From positions 1 to 24,919 of the forward strand of contig CALALP010000023.1 of NCBI GenBank assembly GCA_937925515.1: a stretch of 24,919 bases of DNA, written 5' to 3'. The translations under genes were made by a program, and so were the position numbers. Shown here piece after piece: positions 8,437 through 16,375 of this stretch. The notes beneath the pieces were generated by a model. The model worked only from the letters and a program-made list of their open reading frames with translations, searched no databases and was not told where the DNA came from. The stretch's first letter is position 1; every line of letters begins with the position of its first letter. This DNA comes from an uncultured Lachnoanaerobaculum sp. (GTDB taxonomy: Bacteria > Bacillota > Clostridia > Lachnospirales > Lachnospiraceae).

Positions 8437-9546
8437 CTAAGTTGCCCTCATATAGTAATTATTTGATACTTGGACAATGTAGCCTGACAGCTCTAACTCC
8501 ATAAGTGCTGTATAAACTTCTCCAAAAGTTAGTTCTGTTTCCTCAACAATCTGTTCAATGAATTTTGACTCCAAATCGAGGCAACTATACACTTTTTTTT
8601 GATTTTTGGCAAGTGATTTTATATTTTTTTCATTTATAACAAGTTTCCCCTCTTTTTTCATGCTCAGTCTTTCAAGTATATCATCAATCTCTGTTAAAAT
8701 ATATGCTCCGTCAGAAATAAGTTTATTACAGCCCTTACTAAAAACATCTGTTATTCTCCCCGGAACTGCATATACATCTTTTCCCTGCTCAAGTGCATAT
8801 TCTGCTGTAATAAGACTTCCTGACTTTTCTTTTGCCTCTATTATAATGACTATATCTGAAAGCCCTGCTATAATTCTATTTCTAAGTGGAAAATTTGATT
8901 TAATCGGTGGTATGTCGGTACAAAATTCTGAAATTACTCCTCCATGACTATTTAATATTTCTTCATAAATAAAGAAATTTTCTTTAGGATAGCAGATATT
9001 AACTCCATTGCCAAGTACTGCATAAGTAGTTCCATTCTCTGCCCTTATTGCCCCCTTATGTGCGGCACAATCAATACCATAAGCTAAACCACTTATAACC
9101 TCCACTCCTTTTCTAGCAAGCTCAAAACCTATATTTTCTGCCATACTTAAACCATAACTTGAGGCTAGTCTACTTCCCACTATTGCCACGGACTTATTTA
9201 AACTTGGTAATTTACCCTTTGTATAAAGATAGAGTGGAGAATTTTTTATTTCTAAAAGTTTTTGTGGGAAATGTTCATCTTCCACAGTTATAAAGTTAAT
9301 CTTATTAGTTTCAAGCCTTAAATACCTTTCATGTGATTTTTCAATGTAGTTTCTCGAAGTTATTATTGAACCTATCTTTTTCTTATCAAGTAGAGTTTTC
9401 TCATAAATGTCGTCTTCCGACATAGTTAAAATTTGATTTAAAGGCTTTATATTGTCATAAATTTTTCTTATGCTTACTGCCCCTATTAATTTGACTTCAG
9501 ATAGGAAAAATAACATTTCTTTATTATCAATGTCATAAATATTCAT
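8437..9546 (-). CDS. dprA: DNA-processing protein DprA/Smf
   Basis: Binds incoming single-stranded DNA during natural transformation and loads RecA; widespread also in bacteria not known to be competent. The 369-residue protein has an N-terminal helical region, a Rossmann-like core with SVAIVGSRLASSYG, GVEVISGLAYGIDCAAHKGA, YAVLGNGVNICYPKEN, SNFPLRNRIIAGLSD and AKEKSGSLITAEYALEQGKD, and a C-terminal winged-helix-like part. Its ATG follows the comM stop with no gap, with GGAGAAG as ribosome binding site. Pairing with comM suggests a DNA-uptake function or ancestry. Confidence 0.96.
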   Translation of the reverse strand: MNIYDIDNKEMLFFLSEVKLIGAVSIRKIYDNIKPLNQILTMSEDDIYEKTLLDKKKIGSIITSRNYIEKSHERYLRLETNKINFITVEDEHFPQKLLEIKNSPLYLYTKGKLPSLNKSVAIVGSRLASSYGLSMAENIGFELARKGVEVISGLAYGIDCAAHKGAIRAENGTTYAVLGNGVNICYPKENFFIYEEILNSHGGVISEFCTDIPPIKSNFPLRNRIIAGLSDIVIIIEAKEKSGSLITAEYALEQGKDVYAVPGRITDVFSKGCNKLISDGAYILTEIDDILERLSMKKEGKLVINEKNIKSLAKNQKKVYSCLDLESKFIEQIVEETELTFGEVYTALMELELSGYIVQVSNNYYMRAT

Positions 9547-11073
9547 CTATCTTCTCCAATATTTTTCCTCAAGCCCTTTATAACTAAGTGCCTCTGCCAG
9601 ATGTTCTCTTTTAATATTTTCACTCTTTTCAATATCTGCAATAGTTCTTGCAACCTTAAGTATCTTGTGTAATGTTCTTACACTCATATCCTTTTTTTCA
9701 TAAATCTTTTTTAAAAACTCACTATCAGCCTTTTCAAGCTTACAAAACTCATCTATATGCTTTTTTCTCATTTCACTATTATATCTTATGTCTAATCCCT
9801 TAAATCTATTTAATTGTATAAGTCTTGCACTCTCAATTTTAACTCTTATTTCGGCACTTGTTTCTCCTCTTTTTTTAGTTTCAAGTTCCTCATACCTTAA
9901 AAGCCCTGCCTCAGTACAAATATCAATTCTATCTAATAAGGGCTTTGAAATTTTTCCAATGTAAGCTGCCACTTGTCTATCTGTACATCTACATTTAGTC
10001 CTGTCAGGGTAAAAGCCACATTTACAAGGATTTGTTGCACAACAAAGCATAAAATCAGCAGGAAACTCATACGAGCCATAGATCCTTGAAATCTTTATTT
10101 TTTTCTCCTCTAAAGGTTGCCTAAGCACCTCAATAGTTTCTTTTTTAAATTCAGCAAATTCGTCTAAGAATAACACTCCATGTGTAGCTAAAGAGATTTC
10201 CCCCGGTTTTGGCTTTGTACCCCCTCCACAAAGTGCTTGCATAGATATTGTATGATGAGGTGCTATAAAAGGTCTTTTACGAATTAATGGGATATTTTGT
10301 GGGAGAATACCACAAATAGAATGAATTTTTGTAACTGTAAGTGCCTCTTCTTTTGTAAGCGTCGGCATAATGCCTGCTATTCTCGAGGCAATCATACTTT
10401 TTCCTGTTCCGGCAGGGCCTATTATCAGCAAATTGTGCCTACCTGCCACTGCAATAGTGGTTGCTCTTTTTATACTTTCTTGACCTGAAATATCTGAAAA
10501 ATCAAGATTATCTTCAGTATAATAAGCACTCTCCTCTAAGGTATAGGCTTTTGGAATAGGTATTTCATTATTTAAAATGTCAATCATCTCTTTTAAATTG
10601 TTTATTCCAAAACATTTTATTTCATCAATCACACTCCCCTCATAAGCATTTGCAACAGGCACAAATAAATTTTTCATTTTTGCCTCCTTTACGGCACAAG
10701 CCATAGAAAGAGTACCTCTTATTGGAAGTATTTCCCCACTTAAAGATAATTCCCCTGCAAACACACTGGATTTAAGCAAATCTTGCTTTACTAAGCCATA
10801 AGCAGATAAAATCGATATTGCAAGTGGCAAATCATAAGCAGTACCGTCTTTTCTTATATCAGCAGGAGAAAGATTTAGTACCACCTTTCTAGGTTCAAGC
10901 TTAAACCCTGAATTTTTTATAGCTGTTTTAACTCTATCTACTGCCTCTTTTACCTCTGAGGACAGATACCCTATAATCGATGTATTTGGAAGTCCTGTTG
11001 CAATATCAGCCTCACAACAAATAAGTACACCTTTAATTCCATATACACCTGCTCCATATACCTTACTTAACAT
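9547..11073 (-). CDS. comM: YifB/ComM-family Mg-chelatase-like AAA ATPase
   Basis: ComM is a hexameric helicase that promotes branch migration during integration of transforming DNA; close relatives are labelled magnesium chelatase-like. The 508 residues start with the YifB N-terminal domain (CCEADIATGLPNTSIIGYLS, RKVVLNLSPADIRKDGTAYD). The AAA core follows, with Walker A GPAGTGKS near residue 217, Walker B GVLFLDEFAEF, and a cysteine cluster CCATNPCKCGFYPD..CRC. The C terminus has the RTLHKILKVARTIADIE sensor region. AGGAGG precedes the ATG. It is co-oriented and contiguous with dprA and topA. Confidence 0.95.
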   Translation of the reverse strand: MLSKVYGAGVYGIKGVLICCEADIATGLPNTSIIGYLSSEVKEAVDRVKTAIKNSGFKLEPRKVVLNLSPADIRKDGTAYDLPLAISILSAYGLVKQDLLKSSVFAGELSLSGEILPIRGTLSMACAVKEAKMKNLFVPVANAYEGSVIDEIKCFGINNLKEMIDILNNEIPIPKAYTLEESAYYTEDNLDFSDISGQESIKRATTIAVAGRHNLLIIGPAGTGKSMIASRIAGIMPTLTKEEALTVTKIHSICGILPQNIPLIRKRPFIAPHHTISMQALCGGGTKPKPGEISLATHGVLFLDEFAEFKKETIEVLRQPLEEKKIKISRIYGSYEFPADFMLCCATNPCKCGFYPDRTKCRCTDRQVAAYIGKISKPLLDRIDICTEAGLLRYEELETKKRGETSAEIRVKIESARLIQLNRFKGLDIRYNSEMRKKHIDEFCKLEKADSEFLKKIYEKKDMSVRTLHKILKVARTIADIEKSENIKREHLAEALSYKGLEEKYWRR

Positions 11074-11121
11074 ATTCCTCCTTAAAAAATTTGAAAATAC
11101 TGCAAGAAAAATAAGACTAAC

Positions 11122-11157
11122 AGAAATAACTAAAAAGAACTATTTAGAAATAACTAA
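11122..11157 (-). repeat. 12-nt direct repeat upstream of comM
   Basis: TTAGTTATTTCT occurs twice on the minus strand (11157-11146 and 11133-11122) with a 24-nt period, in the 95-nt gap between the small membrane protein gene and comM. It may be a regulator site or a chance repeat in AT-rich DNA. Confidence 0.4.
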
Positions 11158-11168
11158 TTAAAATAACA

Positions 11169-11384
11169 CTAAAAAAGATTTCCAATCATGTCTAAAAGCA
11201 TATCTCGAAAACTAAATACATTAAACACTACACATATAATAAAAGTTACTAAAACAATAAATCTTATCATTTTAAAGATTTGACCTGTAAATTTCTTTAT
11301 TATAATAAACGTCAACACACCCCATAAAATTATAGGCGACACATACGAAGTAAGTACCTTGTATAATTCATTTAATAATTCCAT
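11169..11384 (-). CDS. Small hydrophobic membrane protein of unknown function
   Basis: A 71-residue protein with two likely membrane helices, about residues 15-31 (VSPIILWGVLTFIIIKK) and 39-56 (MIRFIVLVTFIICVVFNVF), joined by a short positively charged loop (KKFTGQIFK) and ending in an amphipathic tail. I do not recognise a family. It has a clear ribosome binding site (GGAGAG about 8 nt before the ATG) and a good promoter just upstream, so it is probably real. It is the first gene of the comM-dprA-topA run, 95 nt before comM. Its role could be anything membrane-linked; a DNA-uptake link is only by position. Confidence 0.65.
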   Translation of the reverse strand: MELLNELYKVLTSYVSPIILWGVLTFIIIKKFTGQIFKMIRFIVLVTFIICVVFNVFSFRDMLLDMIGNLF

Positions 11385-11419
11385 GTTTACTCTCCACTAA
11401 ATCTAACTGATTACTTATA

Positions 11420-11448
11420 ATTGTATTGTTTTTGATAAAGAAATGCAA
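11420..11448 (-). promoter_or_regulatory. Promoter of the small membrane protein-comM-dprA-topA unit
   Basis: TTGCAT (11448-11443), 17 nt, TACAAT (11425-11420) on the minus strand. Predicted start near 11413, leader about 29 nt. The rest of the 11385-11666 gap holds only this and the flavodoxin-side hairpin. Confidence 0.6.
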
Positions 11449-11489
11449 GCACTTTTATTTTACAACTTATATAAAGAATTAATACATGT

Positions 11490-11530
11490 GAAAAGACGGA
11501 TAAACTTGCTCAAGGTTCATCCGTCTTTCC
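11490..11530 (-). terminator. Hairpin terminator downstream of flavodoxin
   Basis: AAAGACGGAT (11492-11501) and ATCCGTCTTT (11519-11528) form a perfect 10-bp stem; the loop can pair further (AAC with GTT). In the minus-strand transcript the stem GACGGAT/ATCCGTC is followed by TTTT. It lies about 140 nt after the flavodoxin stop and just before the comM-operon promoter, separating the two units. It is nearly symmetric and could act in both directions. Confidence 0.6.
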
Positions 11531-11666
11531 AAAAGTAAGAGGAAATTTCAATATGTGTAACACTGTGATACTGTCAAAATCAACAGAATTGACCTCGACT
11601 ATATATTTTAATCACCTTTTGTATTTTTTTGCGTTAAATAACAATCGGTGGCTAAAACCAAATTAA

Positions 11667-12098
11667 TTATAGAGCAGCTAATTCTGCACCAACTGCCTTT
11701 AAAGCTGCCTCTGCGTCGCCGTCAGGTTCATTGTTTGCGATAACGCCCTCGCCACCGATAATAGTAGCTCCTGCCTCAACCATTCTATCAACCCATGTAC
11801 GCATCCACTCTCCGTCGCCCCAGTCATAAGAACCGAATAATACAAGGCTCTTTCCGTCTAACTTTCCTTCAAGTGAGGCAACAAGTGGTTCAACTACGGA
11901 GTCTTCTAACTCTTCAGAACCCATTGCAGGGCAACCAAGTGCGAAACCTTTTTGCTCTAATAATACACTCACATCAGCATCTCCTGCTTCAACAAGTTCT
12001 GCAACTGCACCATTTGCTTCTATGCCTTCCTTAAGCATATTTGCCATTGCTTCTGTATTTCCTGTTTGACTCCAATAAACTACATAAACCTTATCCAT
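11667..12098 (-). CDS. Flavodoxin (short-chain)
   Basis: A 143-residue FMN-binding electron carrier that can replace ferredoxin, typically when iron is scarce. The N-terminal phosphate-binding loop YWSQTGNTEAMA is clear, followed by ALGCPAMGSEELE and LVLFGSYDWGDGEWMRTW, the aromatic FMN-contact loops. The protein is acidic and rich in Ala, Gly, Glu and Val, with higher GC than its neighbours, as expected for a highly expressed gene. AAGGAG precedes the ATG. A near-consensus promoter lies about 270 nt upstream, overlapped by an inverted repeat shared with the PFOR gene. PFOR is a natural redox partner, so joint control is plausible. Confidence 0.95.
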   Translation of the reverse strand: MDKVYVVYWSQTGNTEAMANMLKEGIEANGAVAELVEAGDADVSVLLEQKGFALGCPAMGSEELEDSVVEPLVASLEGKLDGKSLVLFGSYDWGDGEWMRTWVDRMVEAGATIIGGEGVIANNEPDGDAEAALKAVGAELAAL

Positions 12099-12133
12099 TT
12101 TAAAAATCTCCTTTTTCTTTTATATATTTCTAC

Positions 12134-12295
12134 TCATGCAATCCCCTAGAGGATATTAAATGTAGAGCATGAATAGTTTAAAACTATCCAACGAATTTTT
12201 CAAATCATTTTTTATATATTATTTATAAAAAATCTTATATATAAGAACTTTATCTATGAAAAATTACTTATAAAAATTTTACTTTTGAAAAATTC
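12134..12295 (-). other. Structured 5' leader of the flavodoxin mRNA
   Basis: If transcription starts near 12368 the leader is about 270 nt. GAATTTTTCAAA (12295-12284) and TTTGAAAAATTC (12204-12193) are a perfect 12-bp inverted repeat enclosing 79 nt, which itself holds an ATTTTTTATA/TATAAAAAAT hairpin. Nearer the gene, TCATGC (12172-12167) pairs with GCATGA (12139-12134) around an inner ATCC/GGAT stem. I recognise no known riboswitch. AT-richness raises the chance of spurious pairing. The 12099-12455 gap contains no gene. Confidence 0.4.
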
Positions 12296-12357
12296 TTTTA
12301 AAATAAAGTGGATAACCAAGAAAAAGTCATATCTTGTTTAGTTTCGTCTTAACTATA

Positions 12358-12378
12358 TTGGTTAGGACTTCCTAACTA
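12358..12378 (-). promoter_or_regulatory. Inverted-repeat operator over the flavodoxin promoter
   Basis: Minus-strand TAGTTAGG-AAGTC-CTAACCAA; its core GTTAGGA-AG-TCCTAAC is a perfect 16-nt palindrome. It covers the -10 and predicted start of the flavodoxin promoter. The flanking 8-mers are identical, in the same orientation and spacing, to a site upstream of PFOR. Position suggests repression. The halves resemble the TTAGG/CCTAA arms of DtxR/IdeR-type metal-regulator boxes. Confidence 0.65.
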
Positions 12379-12403
12379 TACCAAGAATATGCCTAAATGT
12401 CAA
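12375..12403 (-). promoter_or_regulatory. Flavodoxin promoter
   Basis: Perfect -35 TTGACA (12403-12398), 17-nt spacer, -10 TATAGT (12380-12375) on the minus strand; the best sigma-A promoter in the window. The predicted start near 12368 falls inside the inverted-repeat operator. Confidence 0.8.
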
Positions 12404-12455
12404 TAGTTTTTTAGGAACTTTTTTTTAATTAAATAATTTTTGCACAAACACTACT

Positions 12456-13277
12456 TTATAAGTGATTAATATTAATTTCTCCCCTAAAAACTTCTACTGC
12501 ATTTCCTGTCATATAGATATTGCCACTATTTTTGTCAAATTCTATATCTAAGACTCCTCCTGTCAAATGAAGATGCACCTTGTCTAAAACAAGTCCCTTA
12601 AGAATACTTGCATAAGCTGACGCAGTTGCTCCTGTTCCACAAGCAAGAGTTTCTCCACTTCCTCTTTCCCAAACTCTCATATATATGTTTTCTTTGTCTT
12701 TAACATATATAAATTCTGAATTCACTCTATTTGGAAACCTTTCATGATTTTCATAAAAACTTCCTATCTTTTCCAAATCAAGTGCTTTTAGTTTTTCTAA
12801 ACTATCTAAAAAATAAACTGCATGTGGGTTTCCAACATCAATCCCCACAAACTCCTCATCTTTGTTCATTACAAAGATATGTTCAGGTAATTTGCTTATA
12901 AGTTTAGGCTTTCCCATATTTACAGTCACTGTTTCTACAAGATTATCTTTACCTAGATGAACTTCAATCTCTTTTACTCCACCTAATGTTTCAAGTAAAA
13001 ATTTTTTCTTTTTAACATATCCATTATCATAGGCAAGTTTTGCAACACATCTTGCACCATTTCCACACATCTCGCCTCTTGAACCGTCTAAGTTATACAT
13101 ATCCATTTTTACATCACAACTTTCAGAGGGACATACTAAAATCAGTCCGTCTGAACCTATTCCAAAATGTCTATCACTTACAAACTTTGCAAGTTCTGCC
13201 GGCTTGTCTACTTTTTCCTTAAAACAGTCAATATAAACATAGTCATTGCCTATTCCGTGCATTTTTATAAATTTCAT
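12456..13277 (-). CDS. dapF: Diaminopimelate epimerase
   Basis: Interconverts LL- and meso-diaminopimelate, supplying lysine and the peptidoglycan cross-linking residue. The two catalytic cysteines are in the family motifs MCGNGARCVAKLA and GSGETLACGTGATASAYA. The N terminus is canonical (MKFIKMHGIGNDYVYIDCF), with IGSDGLILV and GNPHAVYF further on. I start at ATG 13277 (273 aa); a longer frame from TTG 13316 adds 13 residues lacking conservation. The ATG has only a weak purine stretch upstream, while AAAGGA lies some 35 nt away, so initiation is unusual. It appears to be a single-gene unit. Confidence 0.95.
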   Translation of the reverse strand: MKFIKMHGIGNDYVYIDCFKEKVDKPAELAKFVSDRHFGIGSDGLILVCPSESCDVKMDMYNLDGSRGEMCGNGARCVAKLAYDNGYVKKKKFLLETLGGVKEIEVHLGKDNLVETVTVNMGKPKLISKLPEHIFVMNKDEEFVGIDVGNPHAVYFLDSLEKLKALDLEKIGSFYENHERFPNRVNSEFIYVKDKENIYMRVWERGSGETLACGTGATASAYASILKGLVLDKVHLHLTGGVLDIEFDKNSGNIYMTGNAVEVFRGEININHL

Positions 13278-13345
13278 ACTTTTACATAATACTAAGTTAG
13301 TGATTATTCCTTTCAAAAAATAAAATTATAATTACCTACTAGGCT

Positions 13346-13374
13346 ATTTTAACCTATAACTTTAATATTTGCAA
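13346..13374 (-). promoter_or_regulatory. dapF promoter with a partial operator-like element
   Basis: TTGCAA (13374-13369), 17 nt, TAAAAT (13351-13346) on the minus strand. The -10 lies inside GGTTA-N6-CCTA (13354-13340), which has the inner spacing of the PFOR/flavodoxin operator but only part of its arms, so the link is weak. Confidence 0.45.
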
Positions 13375-13551
13375 ACCTTTTTATTAAGTCGGTAATTTTA
13401 TTTTAATCAAAAATTTATTGTATTTCAACCTAAAATTCAGTAAACTTAAAATGTAAAAGGCTTTTAAAACAACTTTTTTCTTGTTTTTATCTAATATTGG
13501 TAAACTTTATTGTTAATTTTGTAAATATATATTTGTATAGGGAGGCAAAAT

Positions 13552-14553
13552 ATGAAAAGAAAACTATATTATATATTGTCAGTAATTTTTAGCTTATTGC
13601 TAATTATTGGCTGTTCTGCTAAACAAAGTAGTATTTCTATGGAAGAAACCAAGGCTTATGGAAATTTTGAGGTTGCAGAAGATTCTGTAAATAAATCAGA
13701 AGAGCCTGTTAGCGAGAATGCCAAAATGAATAAGGAGAGCGAAATCTCTATAACTCAAGATAGAAAACTTATAAAAGAAGTTTCTCTTGAAATTGAAACC
13801 TATGATTTAAACAGCTATATTCAAGTTATTAAAGACACTACAAATTCCTTTGGTGGCTACATTGAAACACTAGAACTAAGGAGTGATAGTTGGTCAGGAA
13901 CAGAGGAAGAAAATCATAAAAAAGGAGAAAATAGATTTTCGCATATTACTGCTCGTATTCCTGCTAACTCACTTGATTCATTTTTAAATCAGGCACAGGA
14001 AAATGTAAATGTTACTTATAGAAATGACAGCATTTCAGATGTAACACTTCAATATAGCGATACTGAAAGTCATATTAAATCGCTTGAAATTGAAAAAGAA
14101 AGACTTGATGCACTCTTAGAAAAAGCAGATTCTATTGAAACAATTATAGCATTGGAAAGTAGACTTTCAGAAGTAAGATATGAACTTGAAAACTATCATT
14201 CTAGTTTAAATATTCTTAATAACCAAATAGATTATGCAACTGTAAATTTAAATATAAACAAAGTAAATAGTTATACAACCTCAAATGAGGACAACTTTTT
14301 CACAAGGGTTTCAACAGGTTTTATGCGAAATTTAAAATCAGTAGGTATAAGCTTTGTAAACTTAGCAGTAATTTTCTTATCCTCTATACCGACTCTTTTA
14401 GTTTGTTTAGTTATAATTATTATAATAGTGTTTATATTTAAGAAATTAAAGCCTAAATTCTTCAAAAAGAAACAAAATGCTGATACCACAAATACCAATG
14501 TAAATTTAGACCAATTAAATGAAACTAATACAGATAATTTAGATAAAAAATAA
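13552..14553 (+). CDS. DUF4349 lipoprotein with C-terminal membrane helix
   Basis: A 333-residue surface protein of unknown function. Residues 1-21 form a lipoprotein signal peptide with lipobox LIIGC (lipidated Cys21). A Ser/Glu-rich linker follows. The DUF4349 core begins about residue 74 (RKLIKEVSLEIETYDLNSYI), includes FGGYIETLELRSDSW and RIPANSLDSFLNQA, and has a coiled-coil segment around 175-225 (ESHIKSLEIEKERLDALLEK onward). A strong membrane helix sits about 267-294, followed by a basic and then Asn/Thr-rich cytoplasmic tail. Proteins with this domain are typically anchored outside the membrane; no function is established. AGGGAGG precedes the ATG. The GNAT-domain gene starts 17 nt downstream. 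Confidence 0.88.
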   Translation: MKRKLYYILSVIFSLLLIIGCSAKQSSISMEETKAYGNFEVAEDSVNKSEEPVSENAKMNKESEISITQDRKLIKEVSLEIETYDLNSYIQVIKDTTNSFGGYIETLELRSDSWSGTEEENHKKGENRFSHITARIPANSLDSFLNQAQENVNVTYRNDSISDVTLQYSDTESHIKSLEIEKERLDALLEKADSIETIIALESRLSEVRYELENYHSSLNILNNQIDYATVNLNINKVNSYTTSNEDNFFTRVSTGFMRNLKSVGISFVNLAVIFLSSIPTLLVCLVIIIIIVFIFKKLKPKFFKKKQNADTTNTNVNLDQLNETNTDNLDKK

Positions 14554-14570
14554 ATTAATTCGGAGGGACT

Positions 14571-15407
14571 ATGGAGCTTGATGATTTAAATATAAGACTT
14601 CATGAATTTGATGCTAAAGAAGATATCATTTACTTAAAAACTTATGATTTTAGAGATAAAGAACTTAAAAGCATATTAGAGGAAATATTTTCAACTCAAA
14701 ATCTTTCTTATGAGATAGATGAAACAGCCTTTTATTATACACTTTTTAAAAATCGCATTCCAATATGTATTGGTACACTGTATCCTATTTCAGAAAATAG
14801 ATATGAATGTATGATATGTACTAAAAAAGAATTTGAAAACCTAGGAGCATTTCACTCAGTATGGGGTTATATTGTAGATGATATATACGCATTTTATTCA
14901 TATAAATATAAGCATAAAATAAATAAGATACCGTCTATATATATTGAATTTATGCTAAAAGAGGTCAATGAAAAAAACAAACATTTAATTCAGTATTTGA
15001 GGGCAGAACCTCTATCAACTGAACTTATTATGAAACTTAAAATGCCAAAAACCATACAGGAAACTACTCCATTTCCACTAAAAGTTTCTCCTTGGAGTAA
15101 TAAACTTAAAAACAAATTTAGAATTTCAAATTCTAATGATATAGACATTGCAAGTTTTTGTATTGTACGAAATTATATGAGCAATAAAAATACCTGCTAT
15201 CTTTTTGATTTTAATATTAATGAAGATTATAGGGGCAAGGGATATGGAAAGCAAATATTTGCTTTTATTTTAAAGGAATTAAAGAGAAGAAAATATACAA
15301 TTATTTTTCTACAAGTACAAGAGTCAAACACTCCTGCATTTAAGATATATAAACATTTCAAATTTGAAGTATTGGATAAAAGAGAATGTTTTGTAACAGT
15401 AATATAG
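14571..15407 (+). CDS. GNAT-fold acetyltransferase domain protein
   Basis: A 278-residue protein whose last ~100 residues look like a GCN5-related N-acetyltransferase: YLFDFNINEDYRGKGYGKQI is the acetyl-CoA pyrophosphate-binding motif (R-x-x-G-x-G type), followed by FAFILKELKRRKYTIIFLQV and a final NTPAFKIYKHFKFE strand-helix. Residues 1-170 match no family I recognise; they are mixed and include FYYTLFKNRIPICIGTLYPIS, which may be a second degenerate GNAT-like half. Substrate unknown. GGAGGG lies just before the ATG, and the gene follows the DUF4349 gene by 17 nt, so they form one operon. Confidence 0.78.
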   Translation: MELDDLNIRLHEFDAKEDIIYLKTYDFRDKELKSILEEIFSTQNLSYEIDETAFYYTLFKNRIPICIGTLYPISENRYECMICTKKEFENLGAFHSVWGYIVDDIYAFYSYKYKHKINKIPSIYIEFMLKEVNEKNKHLIQYLRAEPLSTELIMKLKMPKTIQETTPFPLKVSPWSNKLKNKFRISNSNDIDIASFCIVRNYMSNKNTCYLFDFNINEDYRGKGYGKQIFAFILKELKRRKYTIIFLQVQESNTPAFKIYKHFKFEVLDKRECFVTVI

Positions 15408-15429
15408 TTTAAGGTTGACTTTATTTTTT

Positions 15430-15462
15430 GGGGATTTCCACACCGTTGGCGAGGAAATCCCC
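15430..15462. repeat. Intergenic palindrome, family A copy 1
   Basis: GGGGATTTCCACACC, loop GTT, GGCGAGGAAATCCCC: 15-bp stem with two mismatches, GC-rich in an AT-rich gap between the converging GNAT and uppP genes. It shares loop, stem length and the CTCGCC-AAC-GG core (minus strand) with the palindrome at 17193. No U-tract follows on either strand, so it is not a typical terminator, though it separates convergent genes. Confidence 0.6.
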
Positions 15463-15476
15463 AAGCAATACTAACA

Positions 15477-16358
15477 TTATTTCACTATTGAACTTAAAAT
15501 ATACCAAATCATAACTATAACACCAAGCACAATTCTATATATTCCAAAGAATACAAAGTCATGTTTTTTTACCCAACTAAGCAAAAATCTAATCGCATAC
15601 ATTGAAACAAAAAATGCAACAATCATTCCAATAATAAGATATAGCACCTCTGCGAAAACCGGTGTTGTAGCAGCTGTCGCAGTCGTTGCCACTGCCTTAG
15701 TAGCAGAATCTCCTAGGTGTAAAATATACTTTACAATTTTTACGAAACTTGCACCAAACATTATAGGTATTGCAAGGAAGAAAGAAAATTCAGATGCAAC
15801 CGGTCTTGAACAACCTATAATCATTGCACCTATTATAGTAACTCCTGAACGAGATGTTCCAGGAATCAAGGATAATACCTGAAAAAGACCTATATACAGA
15901 GCTGTTTGATAGTCTATAAGTGATAGCCTATCTATTGTAACAGGTCTATTTCTCTTTTCAACTATAATAAAGATTGCACCATAAACAATTAACATCAAAG
16001 AAATTATAAAGCCATTCTTTAAGTTATTTTTAATCCAATCATCAAGTACAAGTCCTAAAACTGCAGCCGGTATACAGGCAACTATAATCTTTAACCATAA
16101 AATAAGAGTAAATCTTCTATGCTTTTCCTTTTTTCTCCTTGAAAATGGATTCAGCTTATCAAAATATAAAAACATAACTGCCAATATAGCTCCAAGTTGA
16201 ATAACCACCTCAAACATATCCTTAAACGCCTCAGTTACATTTAGCTGTATCATTTCCTCAAGCAAGATAATATGCCCTGTAGAACTTATAGGTAACCACT
16301 CTGTAAGCCCCTCTACTATACCAATAACGATAACCTTTAATATCTCCAATAAAATCAT
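15477..16358 (-). CDS. uppP: Undecaprenyl-diphosphatase (BacA family)
   Basis: Membrane enzyme that dephosphorylates undecaprenyl diphosphate to regenerate the cell-wall carrier lipid; overproduction gives bacitracin resistance in other species. The 293 residues contain the two catalytic signatures: EGLTEWLPISSTGHIILLEE near the N terminus and the later PGTSRSGVTI loop, plus about eight membrane segments. An Ala/Thr-rich segment (DSATKAVATTATAATTPVF) before the last two helices seems longer than usual. There is no clear Shine-Dalgarno; the gene starts 17 nt after the ung stop and is probably expressed with it. Confidence 0.96.
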   Translation of the reverse strand: MILLEILKVIVIGIVEGLTEWLPISSTGHIILLEEMIQLNVTEAFKDMFEVVIQLGAILAVMFLYFDKLNPFSRRKKEKHRRFTLILWLKIIVACIPAAVLGLVLDDWIKNNLKNGFIISLMLIVYGAIFIIVEKRNRPVTIDRLSLIDYQTALYIGLFQVLSLIPGTSRSGVTIIGAMIIGCSRPVASEFSFFLAIPIMFGASFVKIVKYILHLGDSATKAVATTATAATTPVFAEVLYLIIGMIVAFFVSMYAIRFLLSWVKKHDFVFFGIYRIVLGVIVMIWYILSSIVK

Positions 16359-16375
16359 AAATATAAACTACAAAT

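Noticed and set aside
11795..12034. Plus-strand open frame rich in Leu, Gln and His opposite flavodoxin
   Set aside because: Antisense shadow of the flavodoxin gene; composition follows the complementary codons.
12240..12300. Possible CodY box in the flavodoxin leader
   Set aside because: Several mismatches to AATTTTCWGAAAATT in very AT-rich DNA; not convincing.
12301..12333. 10-codon mini-ORF (MTFSWLSTLF) in the flavodoxin leader
   Set aside because: No ribosome binding site and no runs of a regulatory amino acid; likely chance.
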